From positions 1 to 23,887 of the forward strand of contig JBDSJC010000182.1 in NCBI GenBank assembly GCA_039917655.1: 23,887 nt of DNA, given 5' to 3'. Both the position numbers and the translations under genes were made by a program. This DNA comes from PNKC01 sp039917655 (GTDB lineage: Bacteria; Chloroflexota; Dehalococcoidia; Tepidiformales; Tepidiformaceae). Shown one piece after another: positions 7,526 to 15,989 of this stretch; positions within the stretch are counted from its first letter, which is position 1, and every line of letters starts with the position of its first letter. The notes below the pieces were generated by a model, which saw only the letters and a list, made by a program, of their open reading frames with translations, ran no database searches and had not been told where the DNA came from.

Positions 7526-7908
7526 ATCGTATAGGGCTCTGCCAGGTGGTGAGACACGGCTGCTACCTCGTTGGTCGCCTGCGAGCAGGACCGGTTGTGA
7601 GAAGCATCCGCTGGCTGCAGTCCCAGCCGAACAAACCCCGTGATCAAACAGGTTGCAATTCGCTCGCAAGAGAACGCCACGCTTGGAGGCACTAAGCCTG
7701 AGGAATCCGGTGGTGGGAGTCGTGCGGCTGATTGAGCAGCACCTTTCATCTGCCGCGAGCGATCTCGCTGACGGCAGCCCCACCGCCACCCTCGCCCCGA
7801 GCCTGTCGCTGCCCGCAGAAAGGAGTTTCAGCGGCAGCCCGAGGCTATGCCGATCGTGTAAGACGTGGGTAACAACTTGCGTGGCAGGCGCGAGTACCGT
7901 CCTGTGCC
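7526..7908. other. 383-bp stretch with no recognised gene
   Basis: This lies where the Rossmann domain of the MerR regulator would be expected. Forward frames were read and contain no recognisable domain. Minus-strand frames stay open because of the high GC content but have no convincing motif. It may be rearranged or decayed sequence, and should hold the promoter of the radical SAM gene, which I could not identify. Confidence 0.4.
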
Positions 7909-8694
7909 ATGGCCCACGCTTGCACCGCGACGTTCGCGCCGCGCCTTTGGATTTATACAAACTTCGATTGCAACCTCGAATGCAGCTACTGCTGCGCCCG
8001 TTCAGGGCCGCGAGCGGAGCGCCGTTCGCTCTCCCTCTCCGCCTATCGGCAGCTGATCGATGAAGCTGCACTGTGGGGCATCGAGGAAGTCTTTCTCACT
8101 GGCGGCGAGCCATTTCTACTGACGGACATAGCGGAACGCATCCGCGTTTCCGCCGGGCGGATGCCCACTACCGTGCTCACAAACGCAATGCTCTTTCATG
8201 GCTCGCGCCTGGAGGCGTTGGAATCGCTTGTGGGAACTGCGGTCCGCTTCCAGGTGAGCCTGGATGGCCCCGACGCCAGGGCGCACGACGCTGTCCGCGG
8301 GGCCGGTAGTTGGACGAAAGCGGTCGCCGGGATTCAGCAGCTGTCGAATCTCGGGTTTCGAATAACCGTGAGCACCACCGAAACGCATGCCAACTGCGAC
8401 CTAAAAATGGAGACGCGCGAGTTTGTCGCCCGGCTGGGGGTGGCGCCTGAGGATCACTTCTTTCGCCCGCTGGCGAAACGCGGGTTCTCTGACGCCGGTA
8501 CGGAAGTGTCGGCGTCCACGCTTGAGCCCGAAGTGACTGTCAGCCGTGATGGAGTGTTTTGGCACCCTCTTGCGTGCGAAGATGACCTCCTCGTAACCCG
8601 CCGAATTTTTCCGTTCGCGAGCGCCATGGACGAGATGCACACGCTCTATCACCACGTCTTGGATTCTGGGGGCCGGCCTCGGCCGTTTAAGTGA
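7909..8694 (+). CDS. Radical SAM protein of unknown substrate
   Basis: A 261-residue radical S-adenosylmethionine enzyme. Cys21, Cys25 and Cys28 (CNLECSYC) bind the [4Fe-4S] cluster. LTGGEPFLL supplies the SAM-binding GGEP motif, and FQVSLDGPDARAHDAVRG is the usual second strand region. The barrel is followed by a short tail (VFWHPLACEDDLLVTRR) without the cysteine array of a SPASM domain. These enzymes make radical modifications of peptides, cofactors or small molecules; the substrate here is unknown. The ATG at 7909 has no Shine-Dalgarno sequence, but the protein begins at the expected distance before the cluster. Downstream lie an AsnC-type ligand domain and a DoxX-type gene, probably one transcript. 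Confidence 0.88.
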   Translation: MAHACTATFAPRLWIYTNFDCNLECSYCCARSGPRAERRSLSLSAYRQLIDEAALWGIEEVFLTGGEPFLLTDIAERIRVSAGRMPTTVLTNAMLFHGSRLEALESLVGTAVRFQVSLDGPDARAHDAVRGAGSWTKAVAGIQQLSNLGFRITVSTTETHANCDLKMETREFVARLGVAPEDHFFRPLAKRGFSDAGTEVSASTLEPEVTVSRDGVFWHPLACEDDLLVTRRIFPFASAMDEMHTLYHHVLDSGGRPRPFK

Positions 8695-8749
8695 GGATGA
8701 TTCTGGGGGTCTCCGTGTGGGACCAATCAACCAGGCTGGAGGAGATGCG

Positions 8750-8998
8750 ATGACAGTCCGCGCCTACGTCCTTGTAGAAGCCGACCAGACGCGAGTGCAA
8801 GAGTTGAAGGAATCGTTACCTTCGATTCAGCTCGAAGGATCGCGAGTGGTGCGGGTCGAGATCGTCACCGGCCCCTACGACCTCGTCGTCGAAATCGAAA
8901 GCACCAACCTTTCGCAACTTGGCCACTGAGTGAGCGAAGGACTGGCGGGCGCCGGTGGCGTCCGAAGAGTACTAACACTGCTGATGGTGGAATTTTGA
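8750..8998 (+). pseudogene. Stand-alone Lrp/AsnC ligand-binding domain gene, interrupted by an in-frame TGA
   Basis: The frame starts at an ATG with GGAGGAG five bases upstream. The first 59 residues match the stand-alone Lrp/AsnC (RAM) ligand-binding domain: MTVRAYVLVEADQ, then a helix, then VTGPYDLVVEIES. This small beta-alpha-beta domain usually has about 75-82 residues. A TGA stop (8927-8929) cuts it after LSQLGH. The same frame continues without gap for 22 more codons, ending GLAGAGGVRRVLTLLMVEF, which is the expected last helix and strand, and stops at 8996-8998. That stop overlaps the ATG of the next gene by one base (TGATG), as in coupled operons. One base change (for example CGA or TGG to TGA) would explain it. 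The product is either broken, made by readthrough, or the stop is a sequence error. Confidence 0.8.
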
Positions 8999-9567
8999 TG
9001 GAACAGTCAACGATGAACACAGCGACAGCCGGGCTGCCGCGCTGGCAGCTACGCGCCTTCCCGCTCGCGATCCTCTTGCTCCGGGTGACGTTCGGGTTGC
9101 TCTTCCTTTCGAACGGACTGGCCAAGCTTCCAGGACTCGAGGACCTGAATTACGCGCCCTTTCCGGGCTTCCTGATTAGCTACGACGGCGCCCGCAACAG
9201 TCTCGCCTCCGACACGGACGGTCATCCGATCGGCGCCTACCGCGATTTCGTCGACAACGTGGTTATCGAGCACTTCGGCCCGTTCGGCGTTGCTCTCGTG
9301 GCCACGGAGATCGGGGTGGGGGTGCTCCTCATCGCAGGCGCATTTTCGAGCGTGGCGGCATTGGTGGGCTTCTTCAGCCTGTTCCACATCTGGTTCGCGA
9401 ACTGGGGACGCTACCATGACCGCTCCCTCTGGGCGTGGGAGGGCCCGATCGAGTGGTTGCCGCTGCTCGCCCTGGCGTTCCTGGCGGGCGGGCGTTTCTA
9501 CGGGCTGGACGTGTTCGTTGCCCGAAGACTGCCAGCGAGGCTGCGCCGCTGGCCCCTCACAGGATAG
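8998..9567 (+). CDS. DoxX/DoxD-type integral membrane protein
   Basis: A 189-residue membrane protein. The first helix (FPLAILLLRVTFGLLFLSNGLAKL) has the conserved LR-x5-F-x4-NGLAKL pattern of the DoxX family. Three further hydrophobic segments are seen around VALVATEIGVGVLLIAGAF, VAALVGFFSLFHIWFA and LPLLALAFLAGGRFYGLD. The family includes subunits of thiosulfate:quinone oxidoreductase and poorly characterised redox-linked membrane proteins; no specific role can be assigned. The ATG at 8998 overlaps the stop of the extended AsnC-domain frame, so translation was probably coupled. An in-frame TTG lies one codon upstream. Confidence 0.8.
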   Translation: MEQSTMNTATAGLPRWQLRAFPLAILLLRVTFGLLFLSNGLAKLPGLEDLNYAPFPGFLISYDGARNSLASDTDGHPIGAYRDFVDNVVIEHFGPFGVALVATEIGVGVLLIAGAFSSVAALVGFFSLFHIWFANWGRYHDRSLWAWEGPIEWLPLLALAFLAGGRFYGLDVFVARRLPARLRRWPLTG

Positions 9568-9689
9568 CGAGGCAGGCTGCAAAGCGAAGCCGTTGTGATG
9601 CCGAACGCCCAACTCTCGCCGAAGCGATTGTCAGCCGCCGAACAGAGGGCACTGTTCCGGCGCGCGGATCCCGCTCGAGCGGACAGCCG

Positions 9690-12600
9690 CTACCAGGCGT
9701 CCACGGCAGCGCGCTTCTTCCCGAGCCGGCGTGGGCCGGTGCGCACCGATTTTAACATGGTGGCCACCCACTTCCGTGAGTCGGCCGGGTCGATCGTGTC
9801 GTCCACGCCGAACATCACAGCTTCGTTGAGCGCCTTACCGCGTTCGTAGGCGTCAGCGACCATCCCATCGAACACCCGGCGGCGTTCATCGGGGTTCGCG
9901 ATGGCCCCGAGTTCGTTGCGATAGCCAAGCTTCACCGAGCCTTCGAGGCCCATCCCGCCGAATTCGCCGGTGGGCCAGGCGACGGTGAAGAGCGGCGATT
10001 TGAACGAGCCGCAAGCCATCGCAATCGCGCCAAGGCCGTACGCCTTGCGCACCACGATCGTCATGCAGGGCACCGAGACGTTCGCGCCGATAATGAACAT
10101 CCGGCTGCAGTGACGGACGATCGCGGTCTTTTCGACCTCCGGGCCGACCATCATCCCCGGCGTGTCGCAGAGGAAGAGGAGCGGGATGTCGAAGGCGTCG
10201 CAGAGCTGCATGAAGCGGGCGGCCTTGTCTGAGCCGTCGGAGGTGATGGCGCCACCGACGAAGCGAGGATCGTTGGCGACGATCCCCAACGGCCGGCCCT
10301 CGATGCGGCCCAGCGCAGTGATCATCCCGCGACCGAATTCACGCCGGATTTCAAGCACGCTGCCAACGTCACAGAGCGTTTCGATCAACTCGTCCGGGCT
10401 GTAGACGCGGAGACGGTTCTCGGGCACAACGTGTCGAAGGCGGCGCTGGTCGGATTCCTCCCAGGTAGTGGTCGGGCCCTGGAAGTAGGAGAGGTACTTG
10501 CGAGCGACATCGACCGCTTCCTCTTCGTCGGCGACAGCGATATCAACCACCCCGTTGGGCACCTGAATGGACATCGGGCCGATCTCTTCGGGGGCGAATA
10601 CGCCAAGACTGCCGCCCTCAATCATCGCCGGACCGCCCATCCCAATGTTCGAGTCTTCGGTCGCGATGATCACGTCACAGCAGCCCAGCAGCGAGGCGTT
10701 GCCGGCAAAGCAGCGCCCTGTGGTGATGCCGACGAGCGGGACGAGCCCGCTGAGACGGGCGAAGTGAGCGAACGTCCGGCTACCGCCGGAACCTATGCCG
10801 GATGGCGGGGCTACCGCTCCTTCGCGACGCTTCATCGCCCAGCCGCCGAAGCCAGCGCGGCCGCCGCCGCCTTCAGCGAAGAGCACGACCGGCATCTGGC
10901 CACGCTCGGCGACATCGAGCGCGCGGTCGGTCTTCTGGTGGTTCCGGCCACCCTGCGTGCCGGCGAACACCATGTAATCGTAGGACATAACCATGCACTG
11001 GTTGTCCGGTTCGCCGAAGCTTTCGCCGTTGATCGAACCGATGCCGGTGACCATCCCGTCAGTCGGGCTCTTGTCGATCAGTTCGTCGAGGGAGAAGCGC
11101 GGGTCGGCGGCGAGGACGAGCGGGCCGAACTCCACGAATGTGCCCGGATCGCAGAGGTGTTCGATGTTTTCGCGGGCGGTGCGATGCCCGGATTCGTGCC
11201 GCTGCGCGACCCGCGCCGCGCGTGCCGGATCGAGCGTGCGCTCGTGGCGGTCGATCACCTCCCCGAGATCGTCGCGCACGAGGGTAAGTTCGATATCGTC
11301 TGCCGCGTCCGCATCTTCCGAAACACCGCCAGACGGGTCGATCAAGAGCAGCAGCTGATCTTCGACCACGGTGTCGCCGGGGGAGGCGTTGAGCCGGAGG
11401 ACGATGCCAGCGACAGGCGCGCGCAGCACGTGTTCCATCTTCATGGAGTTGAGGATGGCGACCTCCTGGTCCTTGCGGACGGTGTCGCCGGTGCGCACTT
11501 CGAAGCTCACAACCGTGCCCTGCATCGGCGCAAGGAGAGCGCCACGCTCGGACTCCGAGCGCCCCGCGAGGGCGGTCCTGGGCGATGTCGCTGGCTGTCC
11601 CTTGCCGTAGGTCAGCACGGCCAGCGGGTCGTGGGCGTCAACCTTCGCTCCGGCGGTATGACCGGAAAGCTGGGACGAGCCAACCAGGACGGTCTGAGCT
11701 TCGCGCGGCGCCGCGAGCGTGGAGATCTCCTCATCGGCGAAGGTCGTATGGAACTGCCCGGCGACGAACGAGGGGTGATCCAGCAGGTTCATCAGAAATC
11801 CGAGGTTGGAGGCCACCCCGCCGATCCGAGTCTCGCGGAGCGCCCTTCGCGCCCGGCCAACGGTGTCCGCAAACGTCCCGGACGGAGTGCTGACGATGAC
11901 CTTGGCGAGCAGCGAATCGAATGCCGTCGGAGTGGCATACCCGGCAAAGGCGTGGGTATCCACGCGCACGCCGAGGCCGCTCGGTGGCTGGAAGACCGTC
12001 AGCCTGCCGGAAGACGGCCGCACAGATCCATCCGCGCGGACATCTTCGGTGTTGATCCGGAGCTGCATAGCTGCGCCGCGGGGCTGCCCCACGTTGCTCT
12101 GGGTCAGGCCGATTTCAGCGAGAGTCTTTCCACCCGCGATCAGCAATTGAACCCGGACAAGGTCCAACCCGAAGAGTTCCTCGGTGATCGTGTGCTCAAC
12201 CTGGAGCCGGGGGTTCGCTTCGATGAAGGCGTAGTTGCCGTCTGGTGTCGATGCGCCACCAGCATCGACGAGAAATTCGACAGTGCCGAGCCCGGCGTAG
12301 CGGAGGCCTGCGGCCAGCCGCACAGCATCGCCAGCGAGCCGTTCGCGCAGTTTGGGATGCAGCGTCGGCGACGGCGCAACCTCGACCAGTTTCTGGTGCG
12401 CCCGCTGGATGGAGCAGTCCCGTTCCCAGAGGTGGGTGACCGCACCTGTCCCATCTCCGGCGACCTGGATCTCAATGTGCCGGGCGTGGGCCATGCGCTC
12501 TTCCACGTAGACCGCCGAGTTGCCGAACGCGCCGAGCGCTTCTGACTGGCAGCGCTTGTACGCGGATTCCAGCTCTGCCTCGTCAGCGACGACGCGCATC

Positions 12601-13103
12601 CCCCGTCCGCCCCCACCGGCGATCGCCTTGATAAGCATCGAGCGTCCCGCAGGCAGGGCGCGAAAGAAGGCCCGCGCTTCTTCGACATCGACCGCGCCGA
12701 TGCTCCCGAGCAGAGTCGGCACGTTGTTCGTCGCCGCCAGGGCGCGGGCCCGCGACTTGTCGCCGAGTTCTTCCAGGGTGGCCGGAGCTGGCCCCACGAA
12801 GACGATCCCTTCCTCTGCGCAACGGCCGGCGAAGCGAGGGTTTTCGCTGAGGAATCCCCAGCCGGGATGGATGGCGTCACACTGGTGGCGCTTCGCGGCG
12901 GCGATGACTGCCTCGATATCGAGATAGGCTGCGGCGCCAGCGCCTTCGAGTGGCTCCGCGGCATCCGCGAGCGAGACGTGCAGCGTGGCGGCATCGTCCT
13001 CGGGATAAACGGCCACGGTCGCGATGCCCATTTCGGCGGCGGTGCGGATCACACGGACTGCAACTTCGCCGCGATTAGCAATGAGTAAACGAGAAATGGC
13101 CAT
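9690..13103 (-). CDS. Single-chain biotin-dependent acyl-CoA carboxylase
   Basis: A 1137-residue enzyme carrying all parts of a biotin-dependent carboxylase in one chain. Residues about 1-450 are biotin carboxylase (LLIANRGEVAVRVIRTA, ATP-grasp loop KAIAGGGGRGMRVV, EANPRLQVEHTITEE). Residues about 520-590 are the biotin carrier, with biotinylated Lys555 in NSMKMEHV. Residues about 630-1137 are the carboxyltransferase (SPTDGMVTGIGSING, FAEGGGGRAGFGG, and VAWPTGEFGGMGLEG near the end). The layout matches the single-chain long-chain acyl-CoA carboxylase known from mycobacteria, and databases often mislabel such proteins as carbamoyl-phosphate synthase. It converts an acyl-CoA to the carboxylated acyl-CoA with ATP and bicarbonate; chain-length preference is not visible. 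It sits near a Ccr homologue and other acyl-CoA genes. Confidence 0.92.
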   Translation of the reverse strand: MAISRLLIANRGEVAVRVIRTAAEMGIATVAVYPEDDAATLHVSLADAAEPLEGAGAAAYLDIEAVIAAAKRHQCDAIHPGWGFLSENPRFAGRCAEEGIVFVGPAPATLEELGDKSRARALAATNNVPTLLGSIGAVDVEEARAFFRALPAGRSMLIKAIAGGGGRGMRVVADEAELESAYKRCQSEALGAFGNSAVYVEERMAHARHIEIQVAGDGTGAVTHLWERDCSIQRAHQKLVEVAPSPTLHPKLRERLAGDAVRLAAGLRYAGLGTVEFLVDAGGASTPDGNYAFIEANPRLQVEHTITEELFGLDLVRVQLLIAGGKTLAEIGLTQSNVGQPRGAAMQLRINTEDVRADGSVRPSSGRLTVFQPPSGLGVRVDTHAFAGYATPTAFDSLLAKVIVSTPSGTFADTVGRARRALRETRIGGVASNLGFLMNLLDHPSFVAGQFHTTFADEEISTLAAPREAQTVLVGSSQLSGHTAGAKVDAHDPLAVLTYGKGQPATSPRTALAGRSESERGALLAPMQGTVVSFEVRTGDTVRKDQEVAILNSMKMEHVLRAPVAGIVLRLNASPGDTVVEDQLLLLIDPSGGVSEDADAADDIELTLVRDDLGEVIDRHERTLDPARAARVAQRHESGHRTARENIEHLCDPGTFVEFGPLVLAADPRFSLDELIDKSPTDGMVTGIGSINGESFGEPDNQCMVMSYDYMVFAGTQGGRNHQKTDRALDVAERGQMPVVLFAEGGGGRAGFGGWAMKRREGAVAPPSGIGSGGSRTFAHFARLSGLVPLVGITTGRCFAGNASLLGCCDVIIATEDSNIGMGGPAMIEGGSLGVFAPEEIGPMSIQVPNGVVDIAVADEEEAVDVARKYLSYFQGPTTTWEESDQRRLRHVVPENRLRVYSPDELIETLCDVGSVLEIRREFGRGMITALGRIEGRPLGIVANDPRFVGGAITSDGSDKAARFMQLCDAFDIPLLFLCDTPGMMVGPEVEKTAIVRHCSRMFIIGANVSVPCMTIVVRKAYGLGAIAMACGSFKSPLFTVAWPTGEFGGMGLEGSVKLGYRNELGAIANPDERRRVFDGMVADAYERGKALNEAVMFGVDDTIDPADSRKWVATMLKSVRTGPRRLGKKRAAVDAW

Positions 13104-13190
13104 GGTTCTCCCGGGTGGTGTCGTGGTCGATTCGTTCAGGGCAGCTAAGGGTAGTTCGCGCAGTGGCAGGAGCGCACGTTTGCGCCGTGC

Positions 13191-14042
13191 TCAGTCTTCG
13201 AAGCGCGGCACGAGGGCGAGGACGTTGGCAACGTAGTCGCGGGTCTCATCGAGCGGTCCCTTGGCCACCATCCGGCTCCAGCCCTGGTAGTAGGCGCCGA
13301 GTGCGAAGGCGGTATCGCCGTCGGCGAGGATGAGCCAGTGGCGAAGGACGGCGGCGCCCATGTTGGCGTTGGCCCTGGCGCTTGAAGCCCAGGCGGTCGC
13401 GTCGGGGGCGAGCCATTCGAGTGCCCAGCCGGCCGTCTCCGGGAGGATCTGTGTGAGGCCCACTGCGCCCGCTTCGCTCACCAGTTGCTGTTGCCAGCCG
13501 CTCTCCTGCCAGGCGAGCGCGAGCAGCAGCCCGTTCGGAAGGCCGTAGCGTTGTTCGGCGGAACGGAGCGCCTGTTCCGCATCGGCGCGGCTCACCCGGA
13601 ACGGGGTTTTGACCGCCTGGGAGTTTGGCAGGCGCAGCACCTCGCCAGCGAAGATGTGGTCGGCGTTGGCCAGCCCGTTGAGGTCAACAAGGTCGCGCAC
13701 CAGCGCGCCAAGATGGTCGGCGATGTCCGAGAGAGAATCGCCCGGCTGCACGGTGTAAGACCGGACTGCGGGGGCGGGTGGGCTGCCGGAGACCGTCAGG
13801 GCCGTACCCGCCTGGATGAGGTTCGGATCCTTGATCCCGTTGAGCGCCGCCAGGTCAGCCACGGACGCGCCGTACTGGTCTGCGATCGCCGATAACGTTT
13901 CGCCCGGCTGGACGACGTGCGTCTGCGCAGCTGAGGCGAGCGACACCGAGAGCGGCAGCGCCGCTGCCGCCAGCGCGACGAGCATCCAACGCACCACAGG
14001 TTTGCCAGGCGCTCGTTGCTCGCGCCAATGAAAGGTCACCAT
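13191..14042 (-). CDS. LysM-containing lytic transglycosylase
   Basis: A 283-residue exported cell-wall enzyme. A hydrophobic N-terminal segment (MLVALAAAALPLSVSLASAA) acts as signal peptide or anchor. Two LysM repeats follow: THVVQPGETLSAIADQYG with LNGIKDPNLIQAG, and RSYTVQPGDSLSDIADHLG with LNGLANADHIFAG, which bind peptidoglycan. The C-terminal SLT domain (about residues 160-283) has the catalytic glutamate in LALAWQESGW, then EAGAVGLTQILPETA and AYYQGW. Such enzymes cleave the glycan strand to form 1,6-anhydro-muramyl ends. The ATG at 14042 is followed by a GTG and preceded by GGAG. A gap of 87 bp separates it from the downstream carboxylase gene. Confidence 0.9.
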   Translation of the reverse strand: MVTFHWREQRAPGKPVVRWMLVALAAAALPLSVSLASAAQTHVVQPGETLSAIADQYGASVADLAALNGIKDPNLIQAGTALTVSGSPPAPAVRSYTVQPGDSLSDIADHLGALVRDLVDLNGLANADHIFAGEVLRLPNSQAVKTPFRVSRADAEQALRSAEQRYGLPNGLLLALAWQESGWQQQLVSEAGAVGLTQILPETAGWALEWLAPDATAWASSARANANMGAAVLRHWLILADGDTAFALGAYYQGWSRMVAKGPLDETRDYVANVLALVPRFED

Positions 14043-14141
14043 GGAGAAGGTCGCTTCTCCGCCACCAGCGGACAGGATAGCGGATCCAGCGAGGCTGTTG
14101 GCACACCTGAGCCGGGACTCTGCCCAATTTGCGGGCGACGA

Positions 14142-14175
14142 GAAGGGGACCGCGCCTGGACGCGGCCCCCCCTTC
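14142..14175. terminator. GC-rich hairpin downstream of ccr
   Basis: GAAGGGG pairs with CCCCTTC and CCGCG with CGCGG around a six-base loop, with a small internal mismatch. It lies about 80 bp beyond the ccr stop and 100 bp before the LysM gene. No T-run follows on either strand, so factor-independent termination is likely but not certain. Confidence 0.45.
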
Positions 14176-14256
14176 GCTCGTTCGTCTAACCGTCAGCGGT
14201 AGTTGCTAGGGACACTGAGCAGCGGCGCCGCCTGGTCGTCGTCACGCTGTTTCGCG

Positions 14257-15510
14257 TTAGCTGCGGCGGCCCATCCCGGCTTCCGGCGCCCCAACCAGGA
14301 TGGCGGTGTTGCCGTGCGCGGCGGTCCCATCGGCCATCTCCTGATGCGCCTGGCCGACTTCGCTAAATGGCCGCACCTTGCCGAGGCAGGGATCGACAAC
14401 CCGCTGGTGGACGAGGTCGTTGTACGCCTTCGCCTGTTCGTCGTTTGATCCGTGGGAGCCCTGGAACCGCTTCTGGCGCACCCAGAGGTAACGCAGATCG
14501 ACCATCGCAGAGTATCCGCTCGTACCGGCGCAGATGACGACCATGCCGCCCTGCTCGCAGACGAACATCGAGGTCGGGATGGTCTCCTCGCCGGGATGTT
14601 CGAAGACCAGGCTGGGGCTCCTGCGTTCTCCGAGGATGTCCCAGATCTTCTTGCCGAAGCCGCGCGCGCTCTTCGTCCACTCAGCCTGGCCCGCGGTATC
14701 GTCCCAGTGTGGCGGAATACCCCAGTGCGAGAACTCTTTGCGGTTGATGTAGCCCGCCGCACCGAGCGACACGCAGTACTCCCCACGGTCCTCGCTAGAA
14801 ACCACGGCGATCGATTTCGCGCCGGCATGCGTCGCAAGCTGAATCGCCTGGCAGCCAAGCCCCCCGGACCCTCCCCAGACGAGCACAACATCGTCCGCCT
14901 GGATCACGTTGCCGCTCCAGCCGAAGAGCATCCGGTAGGCGGTCGTCCCAACCAGCGTGTTCGCCGCTGCCTGCTCCCATGTGAGATGGGGCGCCTTGGG
15001 CAGACATTGGTGCGCCTGCACTACAGCAAACTGCCCGAACGACCCGTGATTCGTGTCGTAGCCCCAGATTCTCGCCGAGGGGGCGATCATCGCGTCCTTC
15101 CCTCGCTTCACCCAGGGGTCGTTCGCATCCCACCACCCCGGATGGATGATCACCTCGTCGCCGACCTTCACCGAGGCCACGTCCGGCGCGACCGCGTAAA
15201 CGATGCCTGAGGCATCGCTCCCGCCGATGTGGTAGTCGAACGGATCTCCCCCTGCCTTGCGCATGGCGATGATATCGATGGGCACACCCATGGCGGCCCA
15301 GACGTTGTTGTAGTTAATGCCCGCGGCCATCACTCCCAGCAGGACCTCGCCGGGGCCGAGCGTGGGCGTATCGACCTCTTCCACCTTGAACGCATCAGCG
15401 GGACGCCCGAGCCGCTCCTGCCGTACCACCTGGGCGAACATTCGGGCGGGCACCACCCCGACCGGAGGGAGAGTCCCAACCGGGACAGAGCCGGGAAGAG
15501 TCGAGGTCAT
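14257..15510 (-). CDS. ccr: Crotonyl-CoA carboxylase/reductase homologue
   Basis: A 417-residue zinc-free MDR-type enoyl-CoA reductase of the Ccr family. Ccr reduces crotonyl-CoA with NADPH while fixing CO2 to give ethylmalonyl-CoA. Family marks are FDYHIGGSDASG, RIWGYDTNHGSF, the nucleotide loop VWGGSGGLGCQA, VFEHPGEET and CAGTSGY. Of the four CO2-pocket residues known from the Kitasatospora enzyme (N81, F170, E171, H365), Asn69 (YNNVW) and His353 (GSHG) are kept, but the F-E pair appears as Tyr151-Asp152. The ATG is preceded by AAGGAG. A near-consensus promoter lies about 70 bp upstream. It may serve the ethylmalonyl-CoA pathway or make carboxylated acyl-CoA units; whether it carboxylates well or only reduces is open. 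Confidence 0.88.
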   Translation of the reverse strand: MTSTLPGSVPVGTLPPVGVVPARMFAQVVRQERLGRPADAFKVEEVDTPTLGPGEVLLGVMAAGINYNNVWAAMGVPIDIIAMRKAGGDPFDYHIGGSDASGIVYAVAPDVASVKVGDEVIIHPGWWDANDPWVKRGKDAMIAPSARIWGYDTNHGSFGQFAVVQAHQCLPKAPHLTWEQAAANTLVGTTAYRMLFGWSGNVIQADDVVLVWGGSGGLGCQAIQLATHAGAKSIAVVSSEDRGEYCVSLGAAGYINRKEFSHWGIPPHWDDTAGQAEWTKSARGFGKKIWDILGERRSPSLVFEHPGEETIPTSMFVCEQGGMVVICAGTSGYSAMVDLRYLWVRQKRFQGSHGSNDEQAKAYNDLVHQRVVDPCLGKVRPFSEVGQAHQEMADGTAAHGNTAILVGAPEAGMGRRS

Positions 15511-15577
15511 GAACTACTCCTTCTCATCGAAAGCGGGGGCGCATAGCTCGATCGCCACCCGGGTCTCCGCTAGTGGA

Positions 15578-15607
15578 TTTATAGCGATGAGAGCATCGGC
15601 GAGTCAA
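15578..15607 (-). promoter_or_regulatory. Promoter of ccr
   Basis: On the minus strand, TTGACT (15607-15602) and TATAAA (15583-15578) are spaced by 18 bp, close to the sigma-70 consensus. The start would be near 15570, giving a leader of about 60 bases. A plus-strand TATACT at 15618-15623 points the other way, towards the broken SDR. Confidence 0.65.
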
Positions 15608-15673
15608 CTATGGGATGTATACTGCCCCATTGGTCCGGACCGTGGCACGAGCAAGACTTCGGCGGGTGAGACG

Positions 15674-15906
15674 ATGGTAGACGAACGCGTGGCCCTCGTC
15701 ACCGGCGGCGGGAGGGGCATCGGCCTGGCGTGCGTACGGCGGCTGCTGGCGGATGGCGTGCGCGGGACGCAGCGAGAAGACCTCGGCGGAAGGCCATTCA
15801 CTGTCGCCGGCCCGACATCTTCCAGTTGGCCGCGGGCGAGGTCGTTGAACAGCGCGCCTATCCCGATATCGCCGGGCTTCGCAAGCAGCTTTCGGGCAGG
15901 CCGTAG
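15674..15906 (+). pseudogene. Broken short-chain dehydrogenase remnant
   Basis: An ATG at 15674 opens a frame that reads MVDERVALVTGGGRGIGLA and continues to about LLADG, the N-terminal strand and cofactor-binding TGxxxGIG motif of a classical SDR. Homology then ends near 15757; the expected NNAG and YxxxK segments are missing. In another frame a protein-like stretch (PDIFQLAAGEVVEQRAYPD) ends at TAG 15904-15906, immediately followed by a hairpin. The gene seems to have lost its middle by deletion, or two fragments have been joined. It is divergent from ccr and shares its promoter region, so it may once have been its partner. The SDR start is clear; the nature of the end is unknown. Confidence 0.6.
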
Positions 15907-15909
15907 GGC

Positions 15910-15925
15910 CCCACCCTTCGGTGGG
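15910..15925 (+). terminator. Small hairpin after the SDR remnant
   Basis: CCCACC pairs with GGTGGG around a CTTC loop, four bases after the TAG that ends the last protein-like frame. No T-tract follows. Confidence 0.35.
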
Positions 15926-15989
15926 CTGATGCGTCCTCCCGCTGTCCAAGCACCAGGGCGACCGTCGCGCCCGAATCGCGGCCGCCCCG

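Noticed and set aside
7220..8071. Long minus-strand frames over the MerR and radical SAM genes
   Set aside because: They overlap two recognisable plus-strand genes and show no domain; the part over 7526-7908 also lacks any motif.
8927..8929. TGA in the AsnC-domain gene as a selenocysteine codon or a changed genetic code
   Set aside because: Neighbouring genes end at TGA, the position is not a redox site in this family and no SECIS-like hairpin is evident directly after it.
10431..12545. Open plus-strand frame of 704 codons
   Set aside because: It lies wholly antisense to the acyl-CoA carboxylase, whose domains are unmistakable; the frame is open because of GC-biased codons and has no recognisable motif.
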